A stretch of DNA of 64,000 nt from an uncultured Amphritea sp. (GTDB lineage Bacteria; Pseudomonadota; Gammaproteobacteria; Pseudomonadales; Balneatricaceae). Positions 26,698 through 36,925 of this stretch are shown piece by piece (position 1 is the first letter of the stretch; every line of letters begins with the position of its first letter). The position numbers and the translations under genes were made by a program. The notes under the pieces were generated by a model. It did not search any database. It was given only the letters and a program-made list of their open reading frames with translations, and was not told the DNA's origin. The stretch spans positions 58,668 to 122,667 of the forward strand of contig NZ_CAKZLP010000011.1 of NCBI RefSeq assembly GCF_937127095.1. Reading direction: 5' to 3'.

Positions 26698-26815
26698 AAA
26701 AGCAGTGGCTAGTGGTTAGACGTGGCTGCGCCACTTGCTAGGAAAAGCCGTGGCTCGTTGTTCGATCGTCACAAAGATTGCGACTTGTTCGTGGCTGGAA
26801 TGTCGCTATGCAACT
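26698..26815 (+). repeat. REP-like palindrome, copy 4, with extension
   Basis: AAAAGCAGTGGCTAGTGGTT, hairpin GTGGCTGCGCCAC (26722-26734), TTGCTAG. It is followed to about 26815 by a second block (GTGGCTCGTTGTTCGATCGT, CACAAAG, GCGACTTGTTCG) that recurs in diverged form after copy 5 at 28350-28405. Confidence 0.75.
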
Positions 26816-26828
26816 TTACAGAAAAAGA

Positions 26829-26871
26829 AAAAAGAGCGCTCAGGTGTAACAGCTTAAGCGCTCTTTTTTTG
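26829..26871. terminator. Bidirectional terminator between desaturase-like gene and rhlE
   Basis: Stem AGAGCGCT / AGCGCTCT (26833-26840 and 26857-26864) with A-run on the left and T7 on the right; convergent genes. Confidence 0.88.
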
Positions 26872-26893
26872 TGCAGGCATCAAGTTCTTTCAA

Positions 26894-28231
26894 TTAACCC
26901 CAGATATGTTTGTTGGGTCGGTTCTCGTCTTTATCGGTTGAGGTTTTGCTGGGTGTTTTACCTCTGGTTTGTGACGGGGCTTTTTTTGATGAGGGTTGTT
27001 TTGATGAGGCTGTTTTTGATGAGCTTTTAGGCATCGGTGGTTTGCTGGTGCGGACAAAGTTCAGCACAGAGATAGGTACCTCTTTTCTAACTGGAAAACC
27101 TTCAATTTCTTTTCGCTCGATTAGCTGATCTAAGCGGCTTTCAATGGCGCAGAGGTTTTTAAAATCGCCCATGGCGACAAAGGATATTGCTTCACCGGTG
27201 GCTCCGGCACGTCCGGTACGGCCGATGCGGTGGATATAATCTTCTGGTTTGAATGGCAGGTCGTAATTTACCACGCGACTCAGTTCACCAATATCCAAGC
27301 CCCGGGCAGCGACTCCGGTGGCCACCAGATATTTTAGTTCGCCCGATTTGAAATCGGCGAGAATCTTTTCACGCATCGCCTGGCTTCTGTCACCATGAAT
27401 GGCTTCGGCAACAATACCGCGTTTAGCCAGCTGGACGACCAGTTTGGCCGCAGCGTGCTTCTTCTCGATAAAAATGAGAGCCTGATCCCACTGCTGCTCA
27501 TTAATCAGGTGGCTTAGCAGTGCGGATTTAGTGTCTTTATCGACGGTGATTAACCACTGATTGATCGTGGCTGCGGCTTTGGTTTTCGGTGAAACCGAAA
27601 TCTCAACGGCCGGGTTGCTCACTTTACTATCAGCAAAACTATCGGCGATATCACGCACGTCATCGGACATGGTGGCCGAAAACAGCAGGTTCTGACGGAC
27701 GTTGGGCAGGCGATCGATGATCTTATTGATATCCCCGACAAAGCCCATATCCACCATACGGTCGGCTTCATCTAACACCAGTACTTCCAGTTCATCAAAA
27801 TGCAGCGCCCGCTGGTGGGCCAGATCCAGCAGTCGGCCAGGTGTCGCGACTAAGATGTCGACGCCTTCGATTAAACGCTCTTTTTGTGGCTCGGCATCAA
27901 CACCGCCATACACGGCCAGAGAACTGAGATTAAGATGTTTACTGTACTCAGCTACATTGGCCGCCACCTGGATGGCTAACTCCCGTGTCGGGGTCAGAAT
28001 CAGCGCCCGGATGCGTTTCCCCCGCAATATCCGCTCCTGGTTAAATAACTCCAATATCGGCAGCACAAACGCACCTGTTTTACCGGTACCGGTTTGTGCA
28101 GTGGCAATCAGGTCTTTACCCGCAAGAATGAGGGGAATCGCTTGCTTCTGGATAGGGGTCGGGGCGGTATATCCCAGCTCTTTAATGGCTAATAGAAGCG
28201 GGGCGGATAATCCAAGGTTTGAAAATGGCAT
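26894..28231 (-). CDS. rhlE: DEAD-box ATP-dependent RNA helicase, RhlE type
   Basis: A 445-residue helicase. Motifs in order: Q motif (PTPIQKQAIPLIL near residue 24), Walker A ATAQTGTGKTGAF near 43, PTRELAIQ, GGVD, TPGRLLD, DEAD in VLDEADRMVDMGF near 152, SAT, then domain 2 with ARGLDIGE and HRIGRTGRAG near 342. The tail after residue 390 is Ser/Lys/Pro-rich with near-repeats (SSKTASSKQPSSKKAPS), a disordered RNA-binding extension typical of RhlE. These enzymes remodel RNA in ribosome assembly and decay, especially in the cold. Transcribed alone, with an AAGG-type site before the ATG. Confidence 0.93.
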   Translation of the reverse strand: MPFSNLGLSAPLLLAIKELGYTAPTPIQKQAIPLILAGKDLIATAQTGTGKTGAFVLPILELFNQERILRGKRIRALILTPTRELAIQVAANVAEYSKHLNLSSLAVYGGVDAEPQKERLIEGVDILVATPGRLLDLAHQRALHFDELEVLVLDEADRMVDMGFVGDINKIIDRLPNVRQNLLFSATMSDDVRDIADSFADSKVSNPAVEISVSPKTKAAATINQWLITVDKDTKSALLSHLINEQQWDQALIFIEKKHAAAKLVVQLAKRGIVAEAIHGDRSQAMREKILADFKSGELKYLVATGVAARGLDIGELSRVVNYDLPFKPEDYIHRIGRTGRAGATGEAISFVAMGDFKNLCAIESRLDQLIERKEIEGFPVRKEVPISVLNFVRTSKPPMPKSSSKTASSKQPSSKKAPSQTRGKTPSKTSTDKDENRPNKHIWG

Positions 28232-28278
28232 AGAGGCTCAGGAAGGTATCAAAAGGAGAGAAGGGGGGAGTATAGCTT

Positions 28279-28322
28279 AAAAGCAGTTGCTAGTGGTTAG
28301 ACGTGGCTTCGCCACTTGCTAG
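28279..28322 (+). repeat. REP-like palindrome, copy 5
   Basis: AAAAGCAGTTGCTAGTGGTT, hairpin GTGGCTTCGCCAC (28303-28315), TTGCTAG; identical to copy 3 over the first unit. Followed at 28350-28405 by a diverged form of the extension seen after copy 4. Confidence 0.85.
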
Positions 28323-28484
28323 ATAAAGCATAAAAGCCTTTTTTCGTAGCTCGAACGTCACAAAGAGCGTGACTTGCTCGTCGCTCGGGTGTCGTTGCTT
28401 GATCGGTTAGGGAAAGATGGGAAAAGAGTCAAAACCGTGGCTCGATGTTCTTTTATACTAACGTTTTCTGTGCAAGTATTGGTC

Positions 28485-28597
28485 AACCAAGGATAAGAAC
28501 GAGTCATCTCAGGGAGTCAGAGTGAGAATGAATCCGATTAATGCTCATGTCGAAGATTGTCTGCAGATAGACGACACGCTGTCCTATTTTCCTCAAG
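28485..28597 (+). repeat. Duplicated leader segment, copy A
   Basis: About 110 bases resembling 29206-29320: both contain AAGGATAAG, CTCAGGGAG, GAATGAA..CC.ATTAAT and TAGA.ACGACA in the same order. Each lies upstream of a small envelope-protein gene. In this copy a 31-codon frame starts at the shared ATG (28528) and reads MNPINAHVEDCLQIDD onward. Confidence 0.65.
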
Positions 28598-28641
28598 TGC
28601 CTTTTCGAATATTTAGCTATTAGATCGCCAAGGAGAGAAAT

Positions 28642-28680
28642 ATGCAGTGTAAGCATGTTAAGGGGAACACCCGTATTTAA
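28642..28680 (+). CDS. Possible 12-codon leader peptide
   Basis: ATG at 28642 with AGGAGAG 5-11 bases upstream opens a 12-residue frame (MQCKHVKGNTRI) whose TAA ends one base before the ATG of the next gene at 28682. The main gene has no good ribosome site of its own, so translational coupling is likely. Confidence 0.4.
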   Translation: MQCKHVKGNTRI

Positions 28681-28681
28681 G

Positions 28682-28963
28682 ATGGAAGCATTGATACGAG
28701 CACGACCGGTTCTGTTAGCAGTATTTATATGTGCATTGGCATTAACTGCTATTGGATCTAGTTTAGAAATAAATTTCTTCTATCTCGTAAGTGGGGTTGC
28801 TGCACACATTGCACTACTATTATTTACGATAACTGAGTCATTTGGCACTCTTTCAAAGCGAAGGCATTTTTTTGTAAGAATTTTAGCCCGGTTGTTTCTC
28901 GTCATATTAGCCCTTGCTGTCGGTAATATGCTTTTCTATATTTTAGTCGTTTTTTTGTCGTGA
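28682..28963 (+). CDS. Small membrane protein
   Basis: A 93-residue protein with three predicted membrane helices (about residues 8-25, 30-50 and 65-92), joined by a short basic loop (LSKRRHFFVRILAR). No family is recognised. I prefer the ATG at 28682, which directly follows a short well-initiated leader frame; an upstream in-frame ATG at 28655 gives 102 residues but lacks a ribosome site. Upstream lies the first copy of a duplicated segment also found before the lipoprotein gene at 29371. Confidence 0.6.
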   Translation: MEALIRARPVLLAVFICALALTAIGSSLEINFFYLVSGVAAHIALLLFTITESFGTLSKRRHFFVRILARLFLVILALAVGNMLFYILVVFLS

Positions 28964-29021
28964 TATTCGCGATACCTAACAAGAGACTGTGGTGTTCCAA
29001 CCCACCGAATAAACGTTTTTT

Positions 29022-29080
29022 CTAGCACGCCACGCAGTCGCGTCTAACCACTATCCGGCCGCAAAGCAGCGGTCTGGCCA
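29022..29080 (-). repeat. Degenerate REP-like palindrome, copy 6
   Basis: On the minus strand: GGCCAGACCGCTGCTTTGCG then GCCGGATAGTGGTTAGACGC and GACTGCGTGGCGTGCTAGA. The TAGTGGTTAGACG core is intact but the hairpins are diverged. Confidence 0.6.
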
Positions 29081-29205
29081 AACAGAGAATTTGATTTATT
29101 CATGCCGTGCTTCTGTGCGAAATCTTAGATGGCTCAATTTTTTAAATTGGCTTGAGTCATTGTGATTTTCCCCTTTTCACCTACCGTTTAGTATGTAAGC
29201 ATTGA

Positions 29206-29320
29206 GCAGCAAAGGATAAGTGCGAAGTAATTACTCAGGGAGCATGAGTAAGAATGAACCTATTAATCATCATTTCCAAAATCCCCTGTAGATATACGAC
29301 AGCGCCTCATCTTTGCTCAA
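29206..29320 (+). repeat. Duplicated leader segment, copy B
   Basis: Diverged copy of 28485-28597. The shared ATG (29254) is followed by a one-base deletion relative to copy A, so the frame is different. This suggests decay of a duplicated coding or leader sequence. Confidence 0.6.
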
Positions 29321-29370
29321 GCTTATTTCAAGCTAGTTTTTAACTCCCCTAAACCTGTTGGATCTTATAG

Positions 29371-29703
29371 ATGAAGAAGTTCATATCGCTTGTTGCAGTT
29401 ATTTTACTACTATCGGGTTGTGCTAAACCGCTACCAGAAGACCGGTTGGATTATGTTGGCGAATGGCAGAGCAACCAAATGGGATTGTTAATCCTTGCGG
29501 ACGGAACTGTTGCCTATAAACGCTTAGAAGGTGGTGGTTCATCCTCTGTGAATGGCCCTTTAAAAGAGTTTATCGGTAATAATTTTGTGGTTGGGGTGCT
29601 TTTTATGACTACGACATTTGACGTTTCAGAACCCCCTCACGAAGTTGAGGGTATCTGGAAAATGACCGTTGATGGGGTAGAACTAACGAGAATAAATGAG
29701 TAA
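29371..29703 (+). CDS. Small lipoprotein
   Basis: A 110-residue predicted outer- or inner-membrane lipoprotein. The signal peptide ends in a lipobox (LLLSGC, modified Cys at residue 17). The mature part is predicted beta-rich (GEWQSNQMGLLILADGTVAY, later GIWKMTVDGVELTRI), resembling small lipocalin-like or copper-resistance NlpE-like folds, but too short to assign. It is preceded by the second copy of the duplicated leader segment and followed by a long inverted repeat. Confidence 0.75.
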   Translation: MKKFISLVAVILLLSGCAKPLPEDRLDYVGEWQSNQMGLLILADGTVAYKRLEGGGSSSVNGPLKEFIGNNFVVGVLFMTTTFDVSEPPHEVEGIWKMTVDGVELTRINE

Positions 29704-29716
29704 TGCATTTTAACAT

Positions 29717-29770
29717 GCACAGAGTGCCGCCCGCTTCAGGCTTGACAGACTAACGGGCGGCACTCTGTGC
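29717..29770. repeat. 17-bp perfect inverted repeat
   Basis: GCACAGAGTGCCGCCCG and CGGGCGGCACTCTGTGC with a 20-base loop. It is GC-rich in an AT-rich gap and has no T-run, so it is not a typical terminator. Confidence 0.8.
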
Positions 29771-30138
29771 TGAACTCCTGTTGACGTTACCTCGAATCAG
29801 AGCAGTTGATCTGAATGTATGAAGTGTTTGTCAGGCTTTGTATCATGTTGGGATTCGTACCTCATCCCAACCTAGGTCATTTTCCTGGAAAACGACGCAG
29901 TGGCATCGAACCACCAGCAAGGGCGAAGCGCGTTTTAGCGGCGGCTCTTTCAATCAGAAGGGGCAGGTTTGTTGATTTTGGCCGATGCTGTGCGAGCCCT
30001 GGTCGTTCAGGTTTCGATTGACAATTAATGTCTTGTATATAACGATAAAACCATGAAAACGAACCTTAAGCAGCAGGCAGTACGATTTATCATCATTCTT
30101 TAGGAATGGTGGGATGGTTGTTGCGCGTACAATTTTTC
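29771..30138. other. Intergenic region with no recognised gene
   Basis: About 370 bases. A 68-codon plus-strand frame at 29815-30021 is Arg/Gly-rich with no recognisable domain. Its local base composition is richer in G and C than the flanks, so it could be a remnant of a lost gene. Confidence 0.35.
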
Positions 30139-30164
30139 AAACCCACCCAAGAGGTGGGTTTTCT
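30139..30164 (+). terminator. Hairpin upstream of the kinase-like gene
   Basis: Stem AAACCCACC / GGTGGGTTT then TTC. It ends whatever is transcribed from the preceding 400 bases, or acts in the leader of the next gene (41 bases downstream). Confidence 0.65.
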
Positions 30165-30204
30165 GTTTCTGCCTCATGGGAATTATCTGTGTTAAGGAGG
30201 TAGT

Positions 30205-30735
30205 GTGAATAAAATAGCTGTTTTTGGTAAACCGGGCAGCGGCAAATCTGTATTGAGTAAAGCGCTGGCATCAGCCACGGGTATACCGCTATATCAGCTG
30301 GATTTAATGGTGTATCAGAAAAGTGGTGAGCTGGTTGATCGTACAACATTCGATGAAGCGCATGACAAAGCCCTGTCGTCTGATCGCTGGATCATTGATG
30401 GATTTGGCCCGATAGCATCCTTTTATACACGACTGGAGACCGCCGATACTCTGATCTACATCGATCTGCCCTATCTTACCAGTTACTGGCTGGTGACAAA
30501 GCGGCTTTTGAAGGGCCTGGTTGTCAGACCAGAAGGCTGGCCAGAGGGAAGCTCCGTGTTTAAGGGGACGCTGCAAAGCTACAAAACGTTAAGACTGTGT
30601 CCGGGGTTCTGGAATCAGGCTTTTATGGAGCGGCTGGATAAACTCGCGGTTAATAAAACGCTCTACGTGATCCGCTCGGTGACTGAACTAAATAACTTTA
30701 TCGATAAGACTATTCAGGGAGGCAAGCGTGCTTAA
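30205..30735 (+). CDS. P-loop nucleotide-kinase-like protein (FlaR/topology-modulation type)
   Basis: A 176-residue P-loop NTPase related to adenylate kinase. Walker A is at the N-terminus (VFGKPGSGKSVLSKALA), followed by LYQLDLMVY and WIIDGFGP near residue 75, the pattern of proteins annotated as FlaR or DNA topology modulation protein. The true substrate of this family is not established. Start is GTG at 30205 with a strong AAGGAGG 5 bases upstream. It overlaps the following gene by 8 bases, so the two are co-translated. Confidence 0.82.
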   Translation: MNKIAVFGKPGSGKSVLSKALASATGIPLYQLDLMVYQKSGELVDRTTFDEAHDKALSSDRWIIDGFGPIASFYTRLETADTLIYIDLPYLTSYWLVTKRLLKGLVVRPEGWPEGSSVFKGTLQSYKTLRLCPGFWNQAFMERLDKLAVNKTLYVIRSVTELNNFIDKTIQGGKRA

Positions 30736-31177
30736 ACCCGTCGTACAGGAAGAACCGACCGGATGTGGAATCGCCTCTGTTGCGAATATCCTGGGAAAGA
30801 GTTACGCAGAGATGAAGGCCATCGCAAACGCTATGGGTATCTATGCTGCAGATAAAGCCCTTTGGTCTGACACTCAGTATGTAAGACGATTGCTGTCACA
30901 TTCGGGTGTTGATACATCCGCTGATGAGATCCCTTTTGAGTCCTGGAGTAAGCTGCCTGATATGGCGCTGCTGTCCATCAAACATCATCAGGATGCAGGG
31001 AAGAGCTTTTGGCACTGGGTTGTTTTTCAGCGTGATGAAAATCAGGCTTTTGTTCTCGATTCTGCAAGCTATCTGCCATCGAATATTCGATCTGATTTCG
31101 ATGAGATGAAGCCTGAGTGGTATATCGAGGTCAGGAGAGATGAGTCAGTATCGAAGCGCTTTTCTTACAGGCCCTGA
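30728..31177 (+). CDS. C39-peptidase-like (papain-fold) protein
   Basis: A 149-residue protein with the outline of a bacteriocin-processing (C39) papain-like fold: nucleophile Cys in EPTGCGIASVANILG near residue 13, His in FWHWVVFQ near 97, and Asp in FVLDSASY near 110. It stands alone without the ABC transporter usually fused to C39 domains, so it may be an intracellular peptidase or an inactive relative. GTG start at 30728 within the end of the kinase-like gene. The first unit of a 15-bp tandem repeat overlaps its stop codon. Confidence 0.72.
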   Translation: MLKPVVQEEPTGCGIASVANILGKSYAEMKAIANAMGIYAADKALWSDTQYVRRLLSHSGVDTSADEIPFESWSKLPDMALLSIKHHQDAGKSFWHWVVFQRDENQAFVLDSASYLPSNIRSDFDEMKPEWYIEVRRDESVSKRFSYRP

Positions 31178-31238
31178 TCTTACAAGCTCGGACCTTACAA
31201 GCTCGGACCTTACAAACTCGGAGCTTACACGCTCTGAT
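31164..31238. repeat. 15-bp tandem repeat, five units
   Basis: Units of CTTACAAGCTCGGAC (two identical, three diverged) with exact 15-base period. The first unit runs over the stop codon of the C39-like gene. A looser AATAAGCT repeat lies further on at 31340-31390. Confidence 0.9.
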
Positions 31239-31406
31239 CTAAGGGCCTTGTACCTCTGACGTAGGCTACTCTGTGATAGTTGATAATGGGTTTCTATCAG
31301 GGGTGATATCTTTGCTGCGACGATTTAGCTGTGAAAAGTAAGCTCATTAAAAATAAGCTGTTAAAAATAAGCTCTGAAATTTAAGCTCGACAATGAAGGT
31401 GTAAGA

Positions 31407-32033
31407 ATGATCGATCAAACGACACTGCTGACCTATCTGGCAATCCTGCTGGGGTTTGTTTTTATTCCGGGGCCTGCGGTGTTGTTGACGCTTGCGCGAG
31501 CCACCCGTTCGGGTACCCGGGTGGGAATGGCTACCGGTTTGGGTATTGCTGCCGGTGATCTGGTGCATACGCTGTTAGCGGTGGTGGGAATCTCTGCTAT
31601 CGTGCTGGCTTCAGCGCTGCTGTTTGCCATTGTTAAATATATGGGAGCGGCCTATCTGGTGTATCTGGGGGTGAAGGCTATTTTGAAGCGAGCCGATACG
31701 GGTCTTGTGCTAGCCGCCCCCTCTCTGAATGCAAAAACCGCTTTCCGGCAGGCGATTGTGCTGGAGATTCTCAACCCTAAATCGGCAATGTTTTTTCTCG
31801 CGTTTCTGCCGCAGTTTGTTAACCCGACAAATGGCTCAGTGGGCTTGCAGCTGATTATTCTTGGTTTACTGTTCGTGCTAATGGGGCTGCTGACGACGAT
31901 TCTGGTGGCGGTTAGCGCCGGGCAGGTGAGCCGTTTTCTGCAGCGCAATCCACTGGTGTTACGCTGGCAGGATCGGGTGGTTGGCGGTATTTATTGTGGC
32001 CTCGGGGTGCGCCTCGCGTTCACTGAAAAATAA
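31407..32033 (+). CDS. LysE/RhtB-family amino-acid exporter
   Basis: A 208-residue inner-membrane protein with six predicted helices. The RhtB signature is visible: FVFIPGPAVLLTLARATRSG near residue 17 and the later ILNPKSAMFFLAFLPQFV near 120. Members export amino acids such as homoserine, threonine or lysine. Preceded by GGTG and a weak ribosome site; no linked regulator. Confidence 0.9.
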   Translation: MIDQTTLLTYLAILLGFVFIPGPAVLLTLARATRSGTRVGMATGLGIAAGDLVHTLLAVVGISAIVLASALLFAIVKYMGAAYLVYLGVKAILKRADTGLVLAAPSLNAKTAFRQAIVLEILNPKSAMFFLAFLPQFVNPTNGSVGLQLIILGLLFVLMGLLTTILVAVSAGQVSRFLQRNPLVLRWQDRVVGGIYCGLGVRLAFTEK

Positions 32034-32141
32034 CGTTTAACGCACCGGGATCATGAGTGTCGGCAGAACACTAAGGTATAGTTGTATGTGTCAATTAAGT
32101 GCGTCAGGATGCACGCATTCATTCAATATGGAGAGCTGGTT

Positions 32142-32516
32142 ATGAGCAGTATTGAGTATATACGGATATTTGCCGATGCAGATGGATGTTCTCACTGTAG
32201 AAAAGAGTCGATTGAACTTAAATCGATACACTACGCGCCACCCGCTGCCTCGCTGAATACTACGGCACTGACTAAAGCTGATAGCTCAGTGTTTCTGGAA
32301 CTACCTGCCGCATGGCATGGTGACTGGCACCCCACACCTGTAAGGCAATGGTTGATTCTGATGTCGGGCTGCTGTGAGTTTGAGGTGGGCGATGGAGAGC
32401 GGTTTATCTGTAAAGCGGGGGATGTTGTGTTGCTTGACGATACCACCGGTCGCGGGCATAAAACCTGGGTGCTGGGGGAAGAGAGCGTGCTAATCTCGGC
32501 AATTCACTTCTCATAG
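32142..32516 (+). CDS. Cupin-domain protein
   Basis: A 124-residue single cupin. I place the start at ATG 32142 (GGAG 8 bases upstream) instead of 32082. The beta-barrel core includes WLILMSGCCEFEVGDGERF and the AGDVVLLDDTTGRGHKT motif near residue 95, whose His could bind metal. Near the N-terminus is CSHC, a second possible metal site. Such cupins sense or oxidise small molecules. No partner gene is obvious. Confidence 0.78.
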   Translation: MSSIEYIRIFADADGCSHCRKESIELKSIHYAPPAASLNTTALTKADSSVFLELPAAWHGDWHPTPVRQWLILMSGCCEFEVGDGERFICKAGDVVLLDDTTGRGHKTWVLGEESVLISAIHFS

Positions 32517-32553
32517 GTCGAAACCGGCGTCGGCATGAAATAGTCTGAAAAGT

Positions 32554-32610
32554 AAAAGAGGCAGCAATCGGTGTTTATATAGCTACAACCGATCAACGCC
32601 GCCTCTTTAT
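32554..32610. terminator. Bidirectional hairpin terminator
   Basis: AAAAGAGGC pairs with GCCTCTTT, with an inner ATCGGT / ACCGAT stem, between convergent genes. Confidence 0.75.
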
Positions 32611-32639
32611 CATTTCTGCTGGCGTTTCAGGCTAGCAGT

Positions 32640-33899
32640 TTATTCCGGTTTCCATGCGGCAGCCGCAGTAAAAAATGAAACTGATTCATTGGTTAGCTCG
32701 GTATCATCACCGGGTGGAAAATAGCTTAGTTTGACGATCACGGTGTTGCTGGTCGGATCGACGAAGATAAACTGTCCCTGTAGACCAATCGCTGTATAGG
32801 CGTCGCTGTCAGCAACGGTCCACCACTGGTAGCCATAACCACCGGGGCCACCGTCACGGTCTTCGGGCCCTACCGATTTTGTTGAGAGTTTTACCCACTC
32901 AGGTGAGACAATCTGTTTGCCGTTAATCTGTCCTTCGTTCAGCATCATCTTGCCAATACGGGCGTAATCTCTCATTGTGGCATTGTAGCCTGCGCCATTA
33001 AACTCCCGTCCTACATCGGGCTGTCCATCCATGATGAAGAAACCGTCAGACTCTGCGCCCAGGGGTTCCCACAGATGTTTGGTCATATAGGAGGCGATGG
33101 TGCCGCCCTCTGAAACACGTTCAATCAGCAGACCAAGCACTGCAGTGTCGATGGTTTTATAGGCGAAAACTTCACCCGGTTTATGGGCGCGTTTGATGGT
33201 TTTGGCCGGCTCGACGAAGCGGGCAACATTCTTCACCAGTGCGAGAATATGGTTGCGGGCTGCCAGACCAGGGTTTTCGAAGTCATAGCGTTCTTCATAA
33301 TCCACGCCGGAACGCATGCCCAGCACCTGACGGATAGTAACGCCGTTGTATGCACCCTCCTTGAGTTCAGGCAGGTAGTCGCTAATATCGTCATCCAGCG
33401 ACTTAATTCGACCCTCCTCAAGAGCACAGCCGATCAGGATGGAGGTGAGTGATTTAGTCATTGACCAGCCCATAAAGTGGCTTTGGGCATCGCTGTTGTT
33501 GCGGTAGTTCTCATAGACGATATTACCGTCTTTCATAATCAATAACGCATTGGTGTAGGTTCTGTTGAGGAACTGATCCGGAGTGTAGCTCTCGCCATTA
33601 AACTGATAGTTGAAGTTTAGCGGCTTGTCGGTGCGGGATAGTGGGCTGGGTATGCCTGAGTGAGTTACTTTGCGGGTAGTAAACAGCCTGTCCATGCTGC
33701 GAAAGCTTAGTGTATTGAAGTAAGGTTGTAACATTGCCCAGCGGGTGTTCTGAACGGCAACCGGTACATCTGATACAGGGCCTACTGCTGCAACCAATGG
33801 GTCAACTGTCGATGCGGCATTCACACTTCCACCGTTGACTAATGTGGCGATAACACTTGCACAAGCCAGGGCAGACTTTAAAGGGTATTTTTTGCTCAT
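32640..33899 (-). CDS. Serine beta-lactamase-fold hydrolase (NylB-like)
   Basis: A 419-residue exported enzyme of the class C beta-lactamase/6-aminohexanoate-oligomer hydrolase family. A signal peptide covers residues 1-28 (ending NAAS). The SxxK nucleophile motif is GWSMTKSLTS near residue 146 and the general-base Tyr is in FAYKTIDT near 247. The KTG-like element is GLQGQFIFVDP near 373, as in esterases of this fold rather than true beta-lactamases. Substrate could be an amide or ester of a carboxylic acid. Single gene with CAAAGGAG before the ATG. Confidence 0.85.
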   Translation of the reverse strand: MSKKYPLKSALACASVIATLVNGGSVNAASTVDPLVAAVGPVSDVPVAVQNTRWAMLQPYFNTLSFRSMDRLFTTRKVTHSGIPSPLSRTDKPLNFNYQFNGESYTPDQFLNRTYTNALLIMKDGNIVYENYRNNSDAQSHFMGWSMTKSLTSILIGCALEEGRIKSLDDDISDYLPELKEGAYNGVTIRQVLGMRSGVDYEERYDFENPGLAARNHILALVKNVARFVEPAKTIKRAHKPGEVFAYKTIDTAVLGLLIERVSEGGTIASYMTKHLWEPLGAESDGFFIMDGQPDVGREFNGAGYNATMRDYARIGKMMLNEGQINGKQIVSPEWVKLSTKSVGPEDRDGGPGGYGYQWWTVADSDAYTAIGLQGQFIFVDPTSNTVIVKLSYFPPGDDTELTNESVSFFTAAAAWKPE

Positions 33900-34143
33900 C
33901 AGGTTGTAACTCCTTTGGATTATTATATTTTTCAGATCTAAAGCTGTTTATAACCAAAACAATTTCTATTTAAATCTATTCAGAGCTTACGTCCGGGTGT
34001 CACTAAGGGCCATATCACGGAAGGGGTAGTGAGTTGGTGGCGCTGATAAGGCTCTGTGTATCGTTGGGAATTGTGTTAAATATTACAGAGGGGTGTCGAG
34101 TCGGGTGTTAAGACGGAGTAAAAAGTTGAGGCAGGGAATATGA

Positions 34144-34176
34144 AAAGGCGCACCCATGAGGCGTGCGCCCTTTAGT
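34144..34176 (-). terminator. Terminator of katG
   Basis: GGCGCAC / GTGCGCC stem (about 34146-34171) with AAAA on the left acting as the minus-strand U-run. Confidence 0.7.
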
Positions 34177-34210
34177 GTTAAATAATTATTTACCGGGTCT
34201 GATTAACGGT

Positions 34211-36747
<2,537 letters not shown>

Positions 36748-36788
36748 AAAAAAACAGCACTGGCGTTATTCCCGGTAACGCCAGTGCT
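36748..36788 (-). terminator. Strong terminator of the SMP-30-like gene
   Basis: Perfect 13-bp stem AGCACTGGCGTTA / TAACGCCAGTGCT, with A7 at 36748-36754 giving the U-run on the minus strand. Confidence 0.88.
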
Positions 36789-36925
36789 AGCGGTTAATTA
36801 AATGAGCGTTGTTTTTAATGAACAGATTTTTTGTAATGATTTGTATGATATATACTTGTAACAGTTATTAATAATCATATAGTTACTAGTATTAGTGAAT
36901 GTTATAGATTGCATGTAGGTGCTTG

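Noticed and set aside
32640-33899. Antibiotic-resistance class C beta-lactamase
   Set aside because: It has SxxK but YKT in place of YxN and no KTG, which fits NylB-like hydrolases or esterases better.
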